NCBI GenBank assembly: GCA_963682025.1
Contig: OY821518.1
Coordinates: 306,007,429 to 306,071,428 of the forward strand
DNA from: Cordilura impudica
Taxonomy: Eukaryota > Arthropoda > Insecta > Diptera > Scathophagidae
Length of the DNA: 64,000 nt
Direction of reading: 5' to 3'
The translations under genes were made by a program, and so were the position numbers. This document shows, piece by piece, positions 46,108 through 56,821 of the stretch. The notes under the pieces were generated by a model. The model had not been told where the DNA came from and did not search any database. It was given only the letters and a program-made list of their open reading frames with translations. Within the stretch, counting starts at the first letter, position 1. Each line of letters begins with the position of its first letter.

Positions 46108-46390
46108 TTCACATTACACAACCACACACAGAGTAAAGACAATAATAAGACAACAAAATTACACAGCTACTAGTAAGAACTACCAACACTTAAATAAATG
46201 CCGACAATAAAATGTGCGCATTTTCCTTGTACAACAACACGAACTAACAGGCAACAGAAGCTTAAACACACATACTCATACAATAAAGTAAGACTACAAT
46301 TTCACAACACACAAAAAAACAATCATCCAGCAGCCAGTGAACCATCCAACAAGCAGAAGCTTCAATAGATATTGTGTTTCAGAATTTTAT

Positions 46391-46424
46391 TCATTCGTTG
46401 TTTCGCCTTCGTACGTAGCGGACG
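46391..46424 (+). promoter_or_regulatory. Candidate Inr + DPE core promoter
   Basis: TCATTC at 46391-46396 fits the arthropod initiator TCAKTY with A+1 at 46393. GGACG at 46420-46424 starts exactly at +28 and fits the downstream promoter element RGWYV. No TATA box is seen at -30, as expected for DPE promoters. Spacing between Inr and DPE is strict in flies, so the exact match is notable, but short motifs also occur by chance. Confidence 0.4.
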
Positions 46425-46564
46425 TTGATTATACGAGAAAATTACCATTTTTTTTTTTAACAATAAATTTCTTACGTGTATTTTTAGCTACGTGTGTATT
46501 GGTACAACCGTAGTTAATTCAAAACGGAAGTGTTGAAACGTGTGAATTTGGAATAATAACGGAA
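46393..46564 (+). other. Possible non-coding first exon of a host gene
   Basis: Starts at the Inr A and ends before GTAAGG (46565), a fair splice donor. It has no long frame. If real, the gene would run to the right with its coding exons beyond this window. Purely inferred. Confidence 0.25.
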
Positions 46565-48574
46565 GTAAGGACCACAAAACAAATTTGAAATATCAAAGTA
46601 TAAAAGCTAACACTGGTAATTGTAAATTAAGAAAAAGTTTCCTTATGGAATAATAAATACAAATTGATCTATAAATGTGTGTGCTTGTGTGTGTGTCACT
46701 TTAATAGTGCTTGTGTGAACTTAAGCACTCTTAATGCTATTATCAATAAAAAAAAATATATATATAAAGCTTATCAAAACGGAAATGTGATTTGATATGA
46801 AACTATTAAAAAAATTGTTAAATATACAAAAAAATTAAATTAGGAAAATACAATATTTAAACAAAAAATAATTATCTAAATTTTAAAAGAAAATTGTAAG
46901 AAAAAATCGTTTGTTTTACAAAAAAAAATATATTTACTTAAAAAAAGTTTTATTGTAATTAAAATGAGAAATTCTTTGCAGTTAAAAACTAATGACATAA
47001 ACCGATATGTACTTGCCTACATATGCGGATACTAAGTACTTCTATATACTTATTTAATGCAACATCATAAAAACATTTAACTTACTGCCTTATTAAGAAA
47101 ATTTGTGTTTGTGAATAAAAGTTTATATGCATATTGGTTTAAGGAAAAAATATTTTTCTTTAGGAATTTAAACGAAAACTATTGTTATAATTTTAATAAA
47201 ATACATAATAACTAAGGCACTGCCAAAGTTTAATACATTAAGTGATGGGTTAAACATTAGATTTTAAAAGAAAGTTATACAGAACTTTTTCTAAAAATAT
47301 CGTGATTATAAACATAGTAAAATAATGTATATTCAATATAAAATAAAATAATTTGTTTAAAATATGAAACAATTAATAATGAATCATTGTTAAAACATTG
47401 AACGAATTCAGAGCCACAAGAAACTCGACATTCGTATATGTAGTATCCCCGAACAAATAATTTAATGGGAATTTAAATATTTGTTTTATTTTTCATATAA
47501 ATATGTCGTAATTTTTGTTGGTGTAGTGTAAACACATGGACTCAACCGTATTTCATTGGCTTTAATACTCCAAAAAACTCCAAAAGAAATTCACATGTAT
47601 TCCTTAGTTATGACAAACAACTGTAATAATGCATTGAAAATATTAAGTGTCTGTAGGTAAACAAACATAAAACATACTAGTGCATGCAAATACACAAACA
47701 CACAAACATCCTGTGTATGTATGAATGTATCTGTCACAGAGTAAGAGTTTGTCAACTGAAATCAACAACTTTGTATTCATACTACCATACACGTGCAGAC
47801 ATCTACACACCCATAATTTACACTTGGGAGTCAAGCACAATATGCATTGTTGTGATACTCGTAGTGTTATGTTGTTATCCTTATTGCAGGAACGTGTAGA
47901 TTTTTCTTTGAATGTAAATGAATATATGTGTTGACAGAATGAGCGCATAAAGGGATGTAAGTATGATCTTAATGTTTTCTTGGTTTGTATTATTTTTATA
48001 TCCATACACCCATTTCAACAAACCAACACCCCAATCTGTGTGTTTAATTTAACAAAATGCGATAGAGAAAATTGGAACAAAAAAAAAAAATGGAAATTGT
48101 TGACATCGTGTTCAAGGATGTGAATGCAATACAACACAAAACTTAAGCTGTGCTCTTTTACAAATTCACATACATACGGCTACGAGTATGAGTACACACA
48201 AACAAAACAAATATGCCTGCACAATTCTTTATGTTGGGGTAAATTGCAATACAAAATCATAGTGACATAAATAGATCAACAAAATTTATGTTAAAAACGC
48301 GAAAAGTGTTTTACAAAGGAGTTTATTTGTATGTTTATGTTAATGCAAGGATATAAGATATGTATGAATATTTGTAACTGTTGGCTTTACGAAGATTAAA
48401 TCGAAAACAAGCATAATAATTTATACATAACTATATCTCGATCATTGAAGCAAAGAAAATAAATTAATAACTTGACGATGTGTAACTGATATTGTGTAGG
48501 AATTAGAAATCCACATGACCAGTGTTTGAGTAAATATTTTTGAACCAAAATATACAGATATTTATATTTAAGTA
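46565..48574. other. Stretch without a recognised gene
   Basis: AT-rich; CACA- and TGTG-containing tracts (46678-46695, 47690-47720). A pair of overlapping opposite-strand frames at 47643-48005 has no recognisable domain. It could be intron of the putative host gene. Confidence 0.4.
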
Positions 48575-49140
48575 TACTTTTTTAGAACCCTTTATAAATC
48601 CGACCTGACAAAGAAAGCACAACAAATTTAAAAACATTTTTGTTTATTTCTCAACATAATCTGCCTTTATCCGATACACTTCTCCCAGCCATATTCAATA
48701 GCTTCTATACCTTGTAAATAGTAAGAACTGTCTAGCTCATTGAAATAGAGTTAACCGCAGAATCCACCTCTTAATTGTTGGCAAATCTTTTACCATTTTT
48801 TGAAGTTTACAAATAGAAAATAATCTGACGACTAAAGTGCGTGCTGAAGCAATTCTAACATTAATTTTGGCCAAATACGGCCTTTTTTCCTTAATTTAAT
48901 TTGATAAATAAGCATAATAAGTTAGCATAATACTCGCCGTTGATTGTTTGTCCATTTCGGAGATAATCAATTAAAATTATCCCACGCGCATTCCCAAAAT
49001 TAGACGCCTGCAAATAGAACTCTTTGAAACATCGCCAAACACTCTACTGAAACATCTTCACTATGCGGTTTTTGTTATATTGTGAACAAACGCGGCACCC
49101 AGACTTCTCAATCCAAAATCTTCGGCCGATGTGCGTTATA

Positions 49141-49840
49141 TCTGTGGTTTTCTGGAATAACCGCGTATGTCCATTTTTGTCAGTTTTGAGTTAACGCTCT
49201 TTAGATGTGCTTAATCTTTTTTTAATATTGACCATTTCTGAGTTTTTTCTTTAAATAACGACGTAACTTAAATGTTTATTAAATTAGTTTGCAGCACTAA
49301 CGACGTATGTCAACCTACGTTTGATCTCTGACAAATTTTATCAGAAAACGACACATAGCGACATACGTTGTTATTAATGAAAAAAAATGCAAAATAATTA
49401 TTTTTCAGTTTATAACCACTTATTTCTGTTATTTGTTGTCACTATTATTCTTGATATGTTGTTAAATTCTCACCCTAAGTCCCGTTAACTTTCTGTTGAC
49501 GAAAAAAAAATCAATTTTTCAAGCAACAACAACTTATATCTAAATGTGTAGTTGCACTGGTACTTTTCTTTTTCAAAGAAAACGACATTTGTCGACATAA
49601 GTTGTTTTATCTGCACACACTTTAAGTGTAATTTACATATTGTTTTTTTCGTCCTTCTCTAGGATCTATTCCTCTTAAGATTTTTCACTTATAAAGTATT
49701 TATTGCCCATATCTACAGGACTGTTAAATAAAAAGTCCTAAAAACTTTATATCGAGCCTATAATTTCAAATACAACGTTTTTTGGCTCTCCTGAACATTT
49801 TGATTTTATGACATACGCGGTTATTCTAGAAAACCACAGA
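49141..49840. mobile_element. 700-bp element with 31-bp inverted ends
   Basis: TCTGTGGTTTTCTGGAATAA at the left is repeated in reverse complement at the right (TTATTCTAGAAAACCACAGA), and the match continues through CCGCGTATGTC; 1 mismatch in 31. TATA flanks it on both sides (49137-49140, 49841-49844), so the duplication is TATA or TA. The interior has no frame, but repeats a CGACATA...GTTGTT motif several times. Superfamily not determined. Confidence 0.75.
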
Positions 49841-49892
49841 TATAGCATTTTTCGAAAAGTCCTTCATTTCAGCTAGCTCATGCAACTTCAAC

Positions 49893-49897
49893 CGACG
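49893..49897. repeat. Transib target-site duplication, left
   Basis: CGACG; same at 51964-51968. Five-base GC-rich CGNCG targets are characteristic of Transib. Confidence 0.8.
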
Positions 49898-49976
49898 CAC
49901 TATGGGGTATTTGTACTGAAAAGCTGGCAATAAATAAACGGGTCTTCCGATCCGCGTATATATGTGTACTATTTAG

Positions 49977-50370
49977 TTTTCGTGGTCGTTGATTTCAAAT
50001 CTGAAGTCAAAATTTCAAAAATCAAAATGGCGGACACAAAATGGCGGACCATTTTTATTTAACTAAGCGCATTTGCACTAAATTTTGTCTTAAGGGGTTT
50101 TCGGGGTCGCTGATCTCAAATCTGAAGTCAACATTTCAAAAATCAAAATGGCGGATACAAAATGGTGGACCTATTTTCTCTAAACCAAGCGCATTTTCAC
50201 TAAACTTTTTGCCTTAAGGGGTTTTCGGGGTCACTGATTTCAAATCTGAAGTCGAAAATTTCGAAAATCAAAATGGCGGACTCATTTACACAAAACTGAT
50301 TTCATATCTTAGGTCCAAATTTGTGACACTGTGAGTTTTTGGTGTTTCATATTCTAGCTTCCAGTTGCAA
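49977..50370 (+). repeat. Left subterminal tandem repeats of the Transib derivative
   Basis: TTTTCGTGGTCGTTGATTTC (49977), TTTTCGGGGTCGCTGATCTC (50098) and TTTTCGGGGTCACTGATTTC (50222) start successive units of 121 and 124 bp, each with CAAATCTGAAGTC and AATCAAAATGGCGGA. A worn partial unit follows. Confidence 0.88.
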
Positions 50371-50576
50371 CATGTTGTTCATGAACCAAAACTAATAAAC
50401 TGACCATACAAAGAGTTTCATAAAAGTTTAACATGAAATTTTTGTTGAAACTTTTTATAAGAAGCATTTGGTTTTCCGATATCATTTCGTTTCATTCATT
50501 TAAATTTATTCATACGCATACGCAAGACAATTGGTATTTTGAAATAAAATGTTAAAATGTTATATCCCACTCACTG

Positions 50577-50931
50577 TTACCAATAGGTCAACTGTCAGAG
50601 GAAGCCGCTGAGGCGCGCAACAAACAATTTTGCTTATACAGACTAATTTTTGCCAGAATAACTTCAAGAGGATCGTGCAACCAGACGTGCTAAACATACT
50701 TTTGTTAACATCTGACCCATTAATATCGAACTCTAGGCCAAAGCCGCAAAAGAAAAGCAAACCATTTCACCCAGAACCAATAAAACTTTTTTTATCTGAA
50801 AAAGAGTATCGAGAAGAAAATGAAGAGGAAGAACATGATGTTAGTAATGATGATTATCGCGATGAGGGTGATGATTACTGTTGTTTCGATGAGGAAGATG
50901 ATGAAAAAGACGATGAAGAAGTGCAGTTATA
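50577..50931 (+). pseudogene. Transib transposase C-terminus (remnant)
   Basis: Begins LPIGQLSEEAAEARNK, the conserved box with the catalytic Glu of Transib/RAG1-like transposases, then YRLIFARITSRGSCN. After a shift near 50680 it reads LNILLLTSDPLISNSRPKP and KKSKPFHPEPIKLF, matching the end of the 37.8-kb protein (LLVSSDPLISHL). The last 40 residues are a strongly acidic Glu/Asp tail. The rest of the gene is absent: upstream of 50577 there is no coding trace. Confidence 0.8.
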
Positions 50932-50989
50932 AATTTGCTTAGTAATTTTTAATAAAAAAAATATCCACGCTTCCACGAGCACAAATTTG

Positions 50990-51345
50990 TGTGTTTTTTC
51001 TCGAAATGAAAGGTCAGGAACACCAAAAAACTAGAAAATTCAAATCTGCGACCCCAAAATCTCCAATTCAGTTTAGAAAGCAGCTACCCCGAAAACCCGT
51101 AAAGACAAGATTTGAAGTGAATGCGTTTAATTTTGATTTTAAGAAAAATAGTCTGTCATTTTGTATCCGCTAATTGGATTTTTGAAATGTTGACTTCAGA
51201 TTCGAGATCAGCGACCCCGAAAACTCCTTAAGACAAAGTTTAGTGGAAATGCGCTTAGTTTTGATAAAAATGGTCCGCCATTTTATGTCCGCCATTTTCA
51301 TTTTTAAAATTTTGACTTCAGATTCGAAATCAACGACCTCCATAA
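50990..51345 (-). repeat. Right subterminal tandem repeats of the Transib derivative
   Basis: Inverted copies of the left block: GACTTCAGATTCGAGATCAG (51191) and GACTTCAGATTCGAAATCAA (51313), with GCGACCCCGAAAACTCC and GTCCGCCATTTT between them, and an older unit at about 51036-51130. Confidence 0.85.
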
Positions 51346-51963
51346 CCATTATATTACCAACTTTCCGACTAATACCGTAACACGTGCAATTTTTATTAGC
51401 TTTTTGCCTTGCAAAAACCCGTTTTTTTTTTCAAGTCTTCGAAAACCATGAAGTGCAAGTTTGTGCAACCTGTACCTGCGAAATTTAGTTACAATATATG
51501 TCAAACTACAAACTGTATCCATATCTTAATGGGGCCTAACGGGGCTCATAAACAAAACTTCCAATATACAGGCATAATTTTTTTAACTTCTCAATTTTTG
51601 GAAAGAAAACCGGAATTAAACTTAAGTAAGGGTACAAAATGAAGCGTTATATTGACCTAAACGTAACATATGTATCAGTTAACTAACATGCTAAATATAA
51701 CTCTTATCTTTAAGCGTTTACTGCACTCTCAAAGAGCGTAAACATTGCCCTTTTTCGATTCATCAAAAAATTTCATATCAATTAATTGGAAAACCTGAAC
51801 TTCAATGCTTTCCTGGCTATGCAAAATTTACTATATTGTTATTTTATCGTTATAACATGATTCAGTGGTAAATTAACTATGCGATTAAAATCATTTCATG
51901 GGTTAAAACGCAATTTAAAATTTCGATTGTTTGCCAGATTTTCAGTACAAATACCCCTTAGTC

Positions 51964-51968
51964 CGACG
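51964..51968. repeat. Transib target-site duplication, right
   Basis: CGACG, identical to 49893-49897. Confidence 0.8.
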
Positions 51969-52376
51969 ATCATCCAATACCATTTTGTGGATTTTCTTAA
52001 TCGTTTCTGACGTGGCCACCTTAATTGGTCGACCACTAAAGTGTTCGTCTTGGCCTCGTTTAATATTTTATAATCGTAAACGAAGGAACAGACTCCCTCC
52101 CCTGAGTAGAATCTAGATCGGCTTAAATATTGGTTGGACTGAGACCTTCTAAATGAAAGTACTACAATAAAAGTCGCCAATTTTTTCCATATTTACAAAT
52201 TTACTGAGACCATTTAGTTTGGATGGCTCCAGAAAATAAAAAAAATTACTAAACAACGCGGCGCCTTGAAACTTAAAAAATATGTTTTATAAGGTTGCCA
52301 CTTTTCACCAAAGTAATTTTTTTCAAACTACTGCCGCCATCTATACGTCAGGTCGGGTTGTTCTGGGACCGCCCTC

Positions 52377-53440
52377 GTACCTACTACTTTGATACTTTTA
52401 TTCCTATACCGATATCTGTACACTTTTGTCAATAATTTAATTTAGAATTCTTGTATAACTCTCATAATAATTTCTTTTTGCTTCTTTTGAAATATAGAAT
52501 TAAAATTTTGAAATTACACAAACAAACCCAAAAAAAATATTAAAAAAAAAAACCATTAAAAATAATACAAAAATTAATCTACATACGCCCGCAAGTAAAT
52601 CCCATATGTGTCATCCATTTCATATTACTCGTCTTTTGAAGATGTCTTCTAAATGTTTCATATAGTAAACTTACCTCCTACCAAATTCATACGTATGTAT
52701 GTATGTACATACATACAGACACTTATAAACACATACTTATATACAATATAAAATGTAACTGCAATGTCACGTATTATGAAAGTAAAATGCTTTGGCAACC
52801 ATAAGCTGATCACCTTTGGCAAAGAAATATACAAATTGTAATACTCTACCCATCACTACCCCTATGAGGTATTTATGTATGGTTGAAACAGGAAAAAAAA
52901 CACCTTATACTTTTCTTAAACTTGTACCATCGTCTTGCTTATGTGCGTATGTGTGTATGTATGCGAAGCTTAAATACAGTTATATAAAAAATATTCGGTA
53001 AAAATATAAACCTGTGTGTTTAGGGATAGATTTACAATAACATTTTCTTCAAAATACTGCTTAAAGTTTAAGTTAAGTACAACAAGCTTTGTTCTCTTAA
53101 CCCTTAACTGAATTTAATGCATATAAAGGGCAATAATGAACGTCAACTAAAGAGGCATTTTTAGAATTTATATCACATAATTTTATATATAATTAAAATT
53201 CTTACAATATAAAAGCAATATTTAAATATTGCAAAAGATTTGCATACCTAAATTTCTTATCTTTTATCCAAGATATTAAAATTTGTTCAATAGCGGCCAT
53301 TTTCGATATTTTTCACTTGTTCCTAGAATTATTTTATAAGAGTGAGGTCGCAAAAAACTTAACATACATAAAATGTAATAATAAGAAAACTTTGAACCTA
53401 GGATTGCGTTTTTTTTTTTTTAATTTAGTTAAATTACAAA
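52377..53440. other. Stretch without a recognised gene
   Basis: AT-rich with a GTAT/ACAT palindromic tract at 52690-52715. Nothing recognised. Confidence 0.4.
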
Positions 53441-53449
53441 AAGAGATAA

Positions 53450-53780
53450 TTTTTAATTATGAAGTTATTGACCTTTTCCGTTTAAAGTCTTCCACATTTT
53501 GGGACAACTTTTTTGTGTTCTTCAACTCCCTTCTCACAAGAGCCCAATGTCTAACCACTGGACAGTTTGGAACAGTTTGGAATCTCTGACAGGAATCCAA
53601 ATCGGGCCAATAATATATGGATACATTTTTTTGGTCACGGAAGCAAGTAGTCTTCTTTGCAAACACTCCTTAATATACATTTCGTTGTAACCAATGACTT
53701 GCTTTTTTGCAGCAACTGCAAACAATATGCCATACCAGAAACTTTTTTGGAATTTTATCTGCTCTTGGGTCCTTAACTTA
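53450..53780 (-). pseudogene. Tc1/mariner-superfamily transposase fragment (WPDLxSC type)
   Basis: Minus strand, two frames. First: WYGILFAVAAKKQVIGYNEM then YIKECLQRRLLASVTKK. Second: VSIYYWPDLDSCQRFQTV then NCPVVRHWALVRRELKNTKK and SQNVEDFKRK. This is the second catalytic box (WPDLASCH) and the PNCPQxRPIExxWA box of a mariner-like lineage with longer spacing, here with PIE changed so that the last acidic residue is missing. Remnant without ends. Confidence 0.65.
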
Positions 53781-53784
53781 TCTT

Positions 53785-53872
53785 CAGCATTACATTTAAA
53801 ATAATTTCGAAAGTTCTTTATAATCTCCACAAAAGCATCTCGTATACTAGTCCACACCCGAATATTAATAGG
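53785..53872 (-). pseudogene. LINE ORF2 C-terminus, downstream piece
   Basis: Minus strand TWPINIRVWTSIRDAFVEII. It joins in frame to the piece at 56822-57140 (GRSATGRKQ) when the element at 53877-56817 and one CCAT are removed, giving the usual GRKxxxWxxNIRxWTGI ending of several LINE families. Confidence 0.65.
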
Positions 53873-54289
53873 CCATCACACCCCCTCACAACTACTCACC
53901 ACCCAAAAGTGCTGGCACCTCGGATTTTTTGATGGATATATATATCTATTGTGTCCTAGAATACGAAAGAAATTTTTTTTAAATCTTTCAGCGTCCTATT
54001 TTGATATGCCTACGAAATACAAAAATCACAAAGTAATAAGAAAATTCTATTATTTTTTAAAATATTTTTATAATTTTTTTCATATGAATAATATTCTTCG
54101 GCAATGTCTTTATTTATTTTAGATTAAGAAAAATATAGATTTAAATAATAAAAACTATATTCTAAAGGAAATTAAGGTTAAAAATTTTTGTTTTTAATAT
54201 GTAATATAAACATTACAAATGGTTGCTGTTATATTCAATAACTGCATTTAAAAGATTATTTTAGTAATCTGGATGCCCTTCAGGTACAG

Positions 54290-56561
54290 GAAATCTTGCC
54301 CAAATTTGATTAAAATCAAAATGAACTGACTCCATAGCCTGTTCACAGAAAAAAGATAGACCATTTTTCGTCTGTTCACAAAATTGCTTTACATGGTAAA
54401 AAAAAAACTCCATGAACCTCCGAAGTTACTGAAATGCCACAACTCAGATAATTTTATTTTTTAAATTCTCAATGCTACCCAGCAAAAATTTCGTAATAGC
54501 AGCTCATTGATTTTTGCATTACCAATAATGACCTACCACTGCCCACTGCATTACTTCTAAAGTGAAAATAAGGCGCTACTAATAATGTGTTATACAGCTA
54601 CTTATATTTCATGCCAGCGCCTTGCACACTGCATTACTTTGAAAGTGAAAATAGTGAGTTCCTAGGCAAGTAGTTACCTCCAATGACATCCCCGTGTTAA
54701 AATAATGAGCTTATCAGGCAAACTTCAACCAGTTACATCTCATTCTAAAACCCATTATTTGGTAATGTTTGTTTTTCCTGGGTATTTTCAAACGATGACT
54801 TTAATTAGACCGAGAAGCAGTCTTCAACAACTTTCTTAAAGGCTTGCAGTACATCTACATATTTTAAGAATTCAATCGGACAACTACTTCTCAGAAAATC
54901 TAATTTTTTTAAAAGTTTAATAGAGCCATTACCATTAAAACCACTGCCTCCGTGGGTAACTTGTCTCGTAACATTACATAAGTGTAACCATTTTAAAGTA
55001 CGAAGCTCAAATTCAATTTGCATATGTTTTACTACCGTATTCACCACTCCTAATAATAAGTGGAGTTCAGGAGGATGAATAATGTCTAGTATTTTGGTGT
55101 CACTACCAGCATTTGTGCAATTCTTGAAGTTTTTAGCATATTTTTTTACGGGTCCTGCTTTGCACCATGCATTATAGTAATCCAAGATATTTCCGACTGT
55201 ACGGCTTTCACCTATATTTTGTAGATCTTCTTTATTTATAAAACACCATGTGCAAGGGTAGCAACTTGAGTGTGATATAATTCCTAATAAAATATTAGCT
55301 AACTTTAAATCAGTTGCTATAGTGCCGCTGGAGATATCTATTTGAAGTTCTTTCCATATCTTTTTCAACATTTTCATAACATTCCTGAGTAGATTTGGGT
55401 AAGGCTAGAATAAATAATTTTTTAACGCTTGAGTCTTTAAACTCATTTGCGCATACCCCATCACTAAATTTCTGACGCTAAGGGAATCTTTCTTTAATGG
55501 ACGAATCTTCATAGATGACTGACTGTACAGATAAGCACACTTTTAAAAAATGTCCTCCTCCGTCGATGCCAAATTTTAAATGGACAACATTATTATTTCT
55601 GTATTCGTTTACAAAAGAAATACAATTATTAACATCTTTGCAGTACACAAAAATTTTTTTTTTAGTAACAGCCCGATTTGAAATAGTTATGATACAGTCA
55701 AAATCTTTTGCAGCAAAATAATTTCTCAAAGTTTTATTTTTTCTCTTAAGAGCAACACTAAGTCCGGCCCCGATTATGTTTCTATTATTTGTTGCTACTA
55801 GAAATGCACCAGCTAACACAAGTGTTTCGTTTTCAATTTACAAAAATTGTCAATTGTAATTTTAGATTTATTTTCCATAATGTTTGGCATGTTTACAAAT
55901 AGTTTCATCTGCTCACCACCTTGGATCTGTGACAAACTGACAGCTCCTTTTATTATTTTGTCTTCGTAATTTTCAAATGGATTATTACCCACATTCTTTA
56001 CAATTCCGGAAAAAAGTTATTCCTTTTGTTTCGGTGGTAAATTATTTTGTATATGCTGTTGCAAATTTAAGATATGAGCAGAAGGTACGCAAATGTGAGA
56101 GTGTCCTTTTTTTAAATTAGCAAAACATTTGGTACATTTTTTTACACTTATGTCATCAACTTTTTTTTTTCAATTTTTGTTTCAGAATTAGTAGATGATC
56201 CTGATAGTTCACATAGTAAACAATTACATTTCGTGTTTTCGTTAGACCTGGTTACAATAGCTTGAAATTGAAATTTTGAAAAATCTGGTAATTTTAGTTT
56301 TTGGATGTAGTCAACAATATTTTTAACACTTTTTATTTCTTTATAAATGCTTCTTTTTCACGACGTACACAGATACTTTGACAATCATTCATCATTTAAA
56401 TAGAGTGAAAAATTACAACAAAGAATAGTTTCTAAATGTTTTTGTAAAGCTCCACTTATATGAAATATTAACTTTGACTTTTTAAAACTTACAAAGCAAA
56501 TTCTTTCGGGATTTTCATGGTGCGATAACGCATGATTATGATAAATTTCCCGTTTAAACAT
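54290..56561 (-). pseudogene. Transposase of the 53877-56817 element, broken
   Basis: Minus strand from an ATG at 56561: MFKREIYHNHALSHHENPER, then Cys pairs likely binding zinc (LCC..., KCNCLLCEL, KKCTKCFANLKKGHSHIC in shifting frames). From 55819: AGAFLVATNNRNIIGAGLSV and KFGIDGGGHFLKVCLSVQS (probable first catalytic Asp). After a shift near 55400-55480: TIATDLKLANILLGIISHSS, CYPCTWCF, HPPELHLLLGVVNTVVKHM (probable second acidic box), HGGSGFNGN. A MITE cuts in at 54782, and beyond it the end reads EVHGVFF, FFCEQAMESVHFDFNQIW (probable catalytic Glu). This protein type is widespread in insects and hydrozoans. Several stops and shifts make it inactive. Confidence 0.72.
54478..54782. mobile_element. 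305-bp MITE with TA duplication
   Basis: Ends CCCAGCAAAAA (left) and TTTTTCCTGGG (right), flanked by TA at 54476-54477 and 54783-54784. The inside repeats GTGAAAATA and CTGCATTACTT blocks. It interrupts the transposase gene between residues for VEDCFSV and the EVHGVFF block. Confidence 0.7.
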
Positions 56562-56821
56562 TTTATTTTCGATAATATTTACAACTTATTTTATGAAATT
56601 TCAAATAATACTAAAAATTGAACAGAAAATCATAGCTAGCTGTTTATTATTGCAATTTTTATCTGTAATTTACTTTAGAAATTAGTATCTTTTTTTTTGT
56701 ATTTCGTACGCACATAAAAATAGGAAGCTGAAAGATTTAAAAAAACATTTTCGTATTCTAGGACACAAGTCCGGGGTGCCAGCACTTTTGGGTGGTGAGT
56801 AGTTGTAAGGGGGTGTGCCAT

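Larger units (their letters stand above)
45291..46390. other. Stretch without coding, upstream of the promoter candidate
   Basis: AT-rich, with an ATGG microsatellite and a CAT microsatellite. Sequence just upstream of 46390 is rich in CAACA and CACAC motifs, as is usual near fly genes. Confidence 0.4.
49898..51963 (+). mobile_element. Transib derivative with inverted tandem-repeat arms
   Basis: The left end CACTATGGGGTATTTGTACT has the CACWATG start of Transib inverted repeats. The right end, in reverse complement, is GACTAAGGGGTATTTGTACT, and both continue GAAAA-CTGGCAA. CGACG flanks both sides. The element carries blocks of about 122-bp tandem repeats near each end, inverted relative to each other, and between them only the last part of a Transib-type transposase gene. 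2066 bp, so clearly a deletion derivative that would have needed transposase from elsewhere. Confidence 0.8.
48610..52180 (-). pseudogene. mariner transposase in three pieces
   Basis: Minus strand. Piece 1 (about 52180-51969): MEKIGDFYCSTF at the start, then FSGRPIKVATSETIKKIHKM and VLDDRR. Removing the Transib derivative and one CGACG joins this in frame to piece 2 (49892-49845): LKLHELAEMKDFSKNA. Removing the next insertion leads to piece 3 (49136-48620): RRFWIEKSGCRVCSQYNKN, NARGIILIDYLRNGQTINGE, YYANLL, SSDYFLFVNFKKW, SYYLQGIEAIEYGWEKCIG. The block around the second Asp is deleted, and several stops and shifts remain. The GRP and DYL.NGQTINGEYY blocks identify it as mariner. Confidence 0.7.
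48575..52376 (-). mobile_element. mariner element, split by two later insertions
   Basis: CCGACCTGAC at 48600-48609 faces GTCAGGTCGG at 52347-52356. Further out, AGAACCC (left) and GTTCTGGGACC (right) suggest the inverted repeats continue, though the left one is worn. Read on the minus strand from the right, the element contains a mariner gene that is interrupted by the Transib derivative (49898-51963) and by a 700-bp inverted-repeat element (49141-49840). Outer limits are approximate. Confidence 0.65.
53877..56817 (-). mobile_element. CMC (Chapaev-like) DNA transposon, tentative class
   Basis: Long inverted repeats: CACACCCCCTCACAAC, CTACTCACCACCCAAAAGTG, CTGGCACC and GTGTCCTAGAATACGAAA occur at both ends in opposite orientation, continuing to AAATCTTTCAGC (about 100 bp). 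CCAT flanks it at 53873-53876 and 56818-56821. Ends starting CAC and a 4-bp duplication fit Chapaev (CMC superfamily); I hold the class as probable, not proven. It carries one minus-strand transposase gene and was itself hit by a MITE. Confidence 0.75.
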
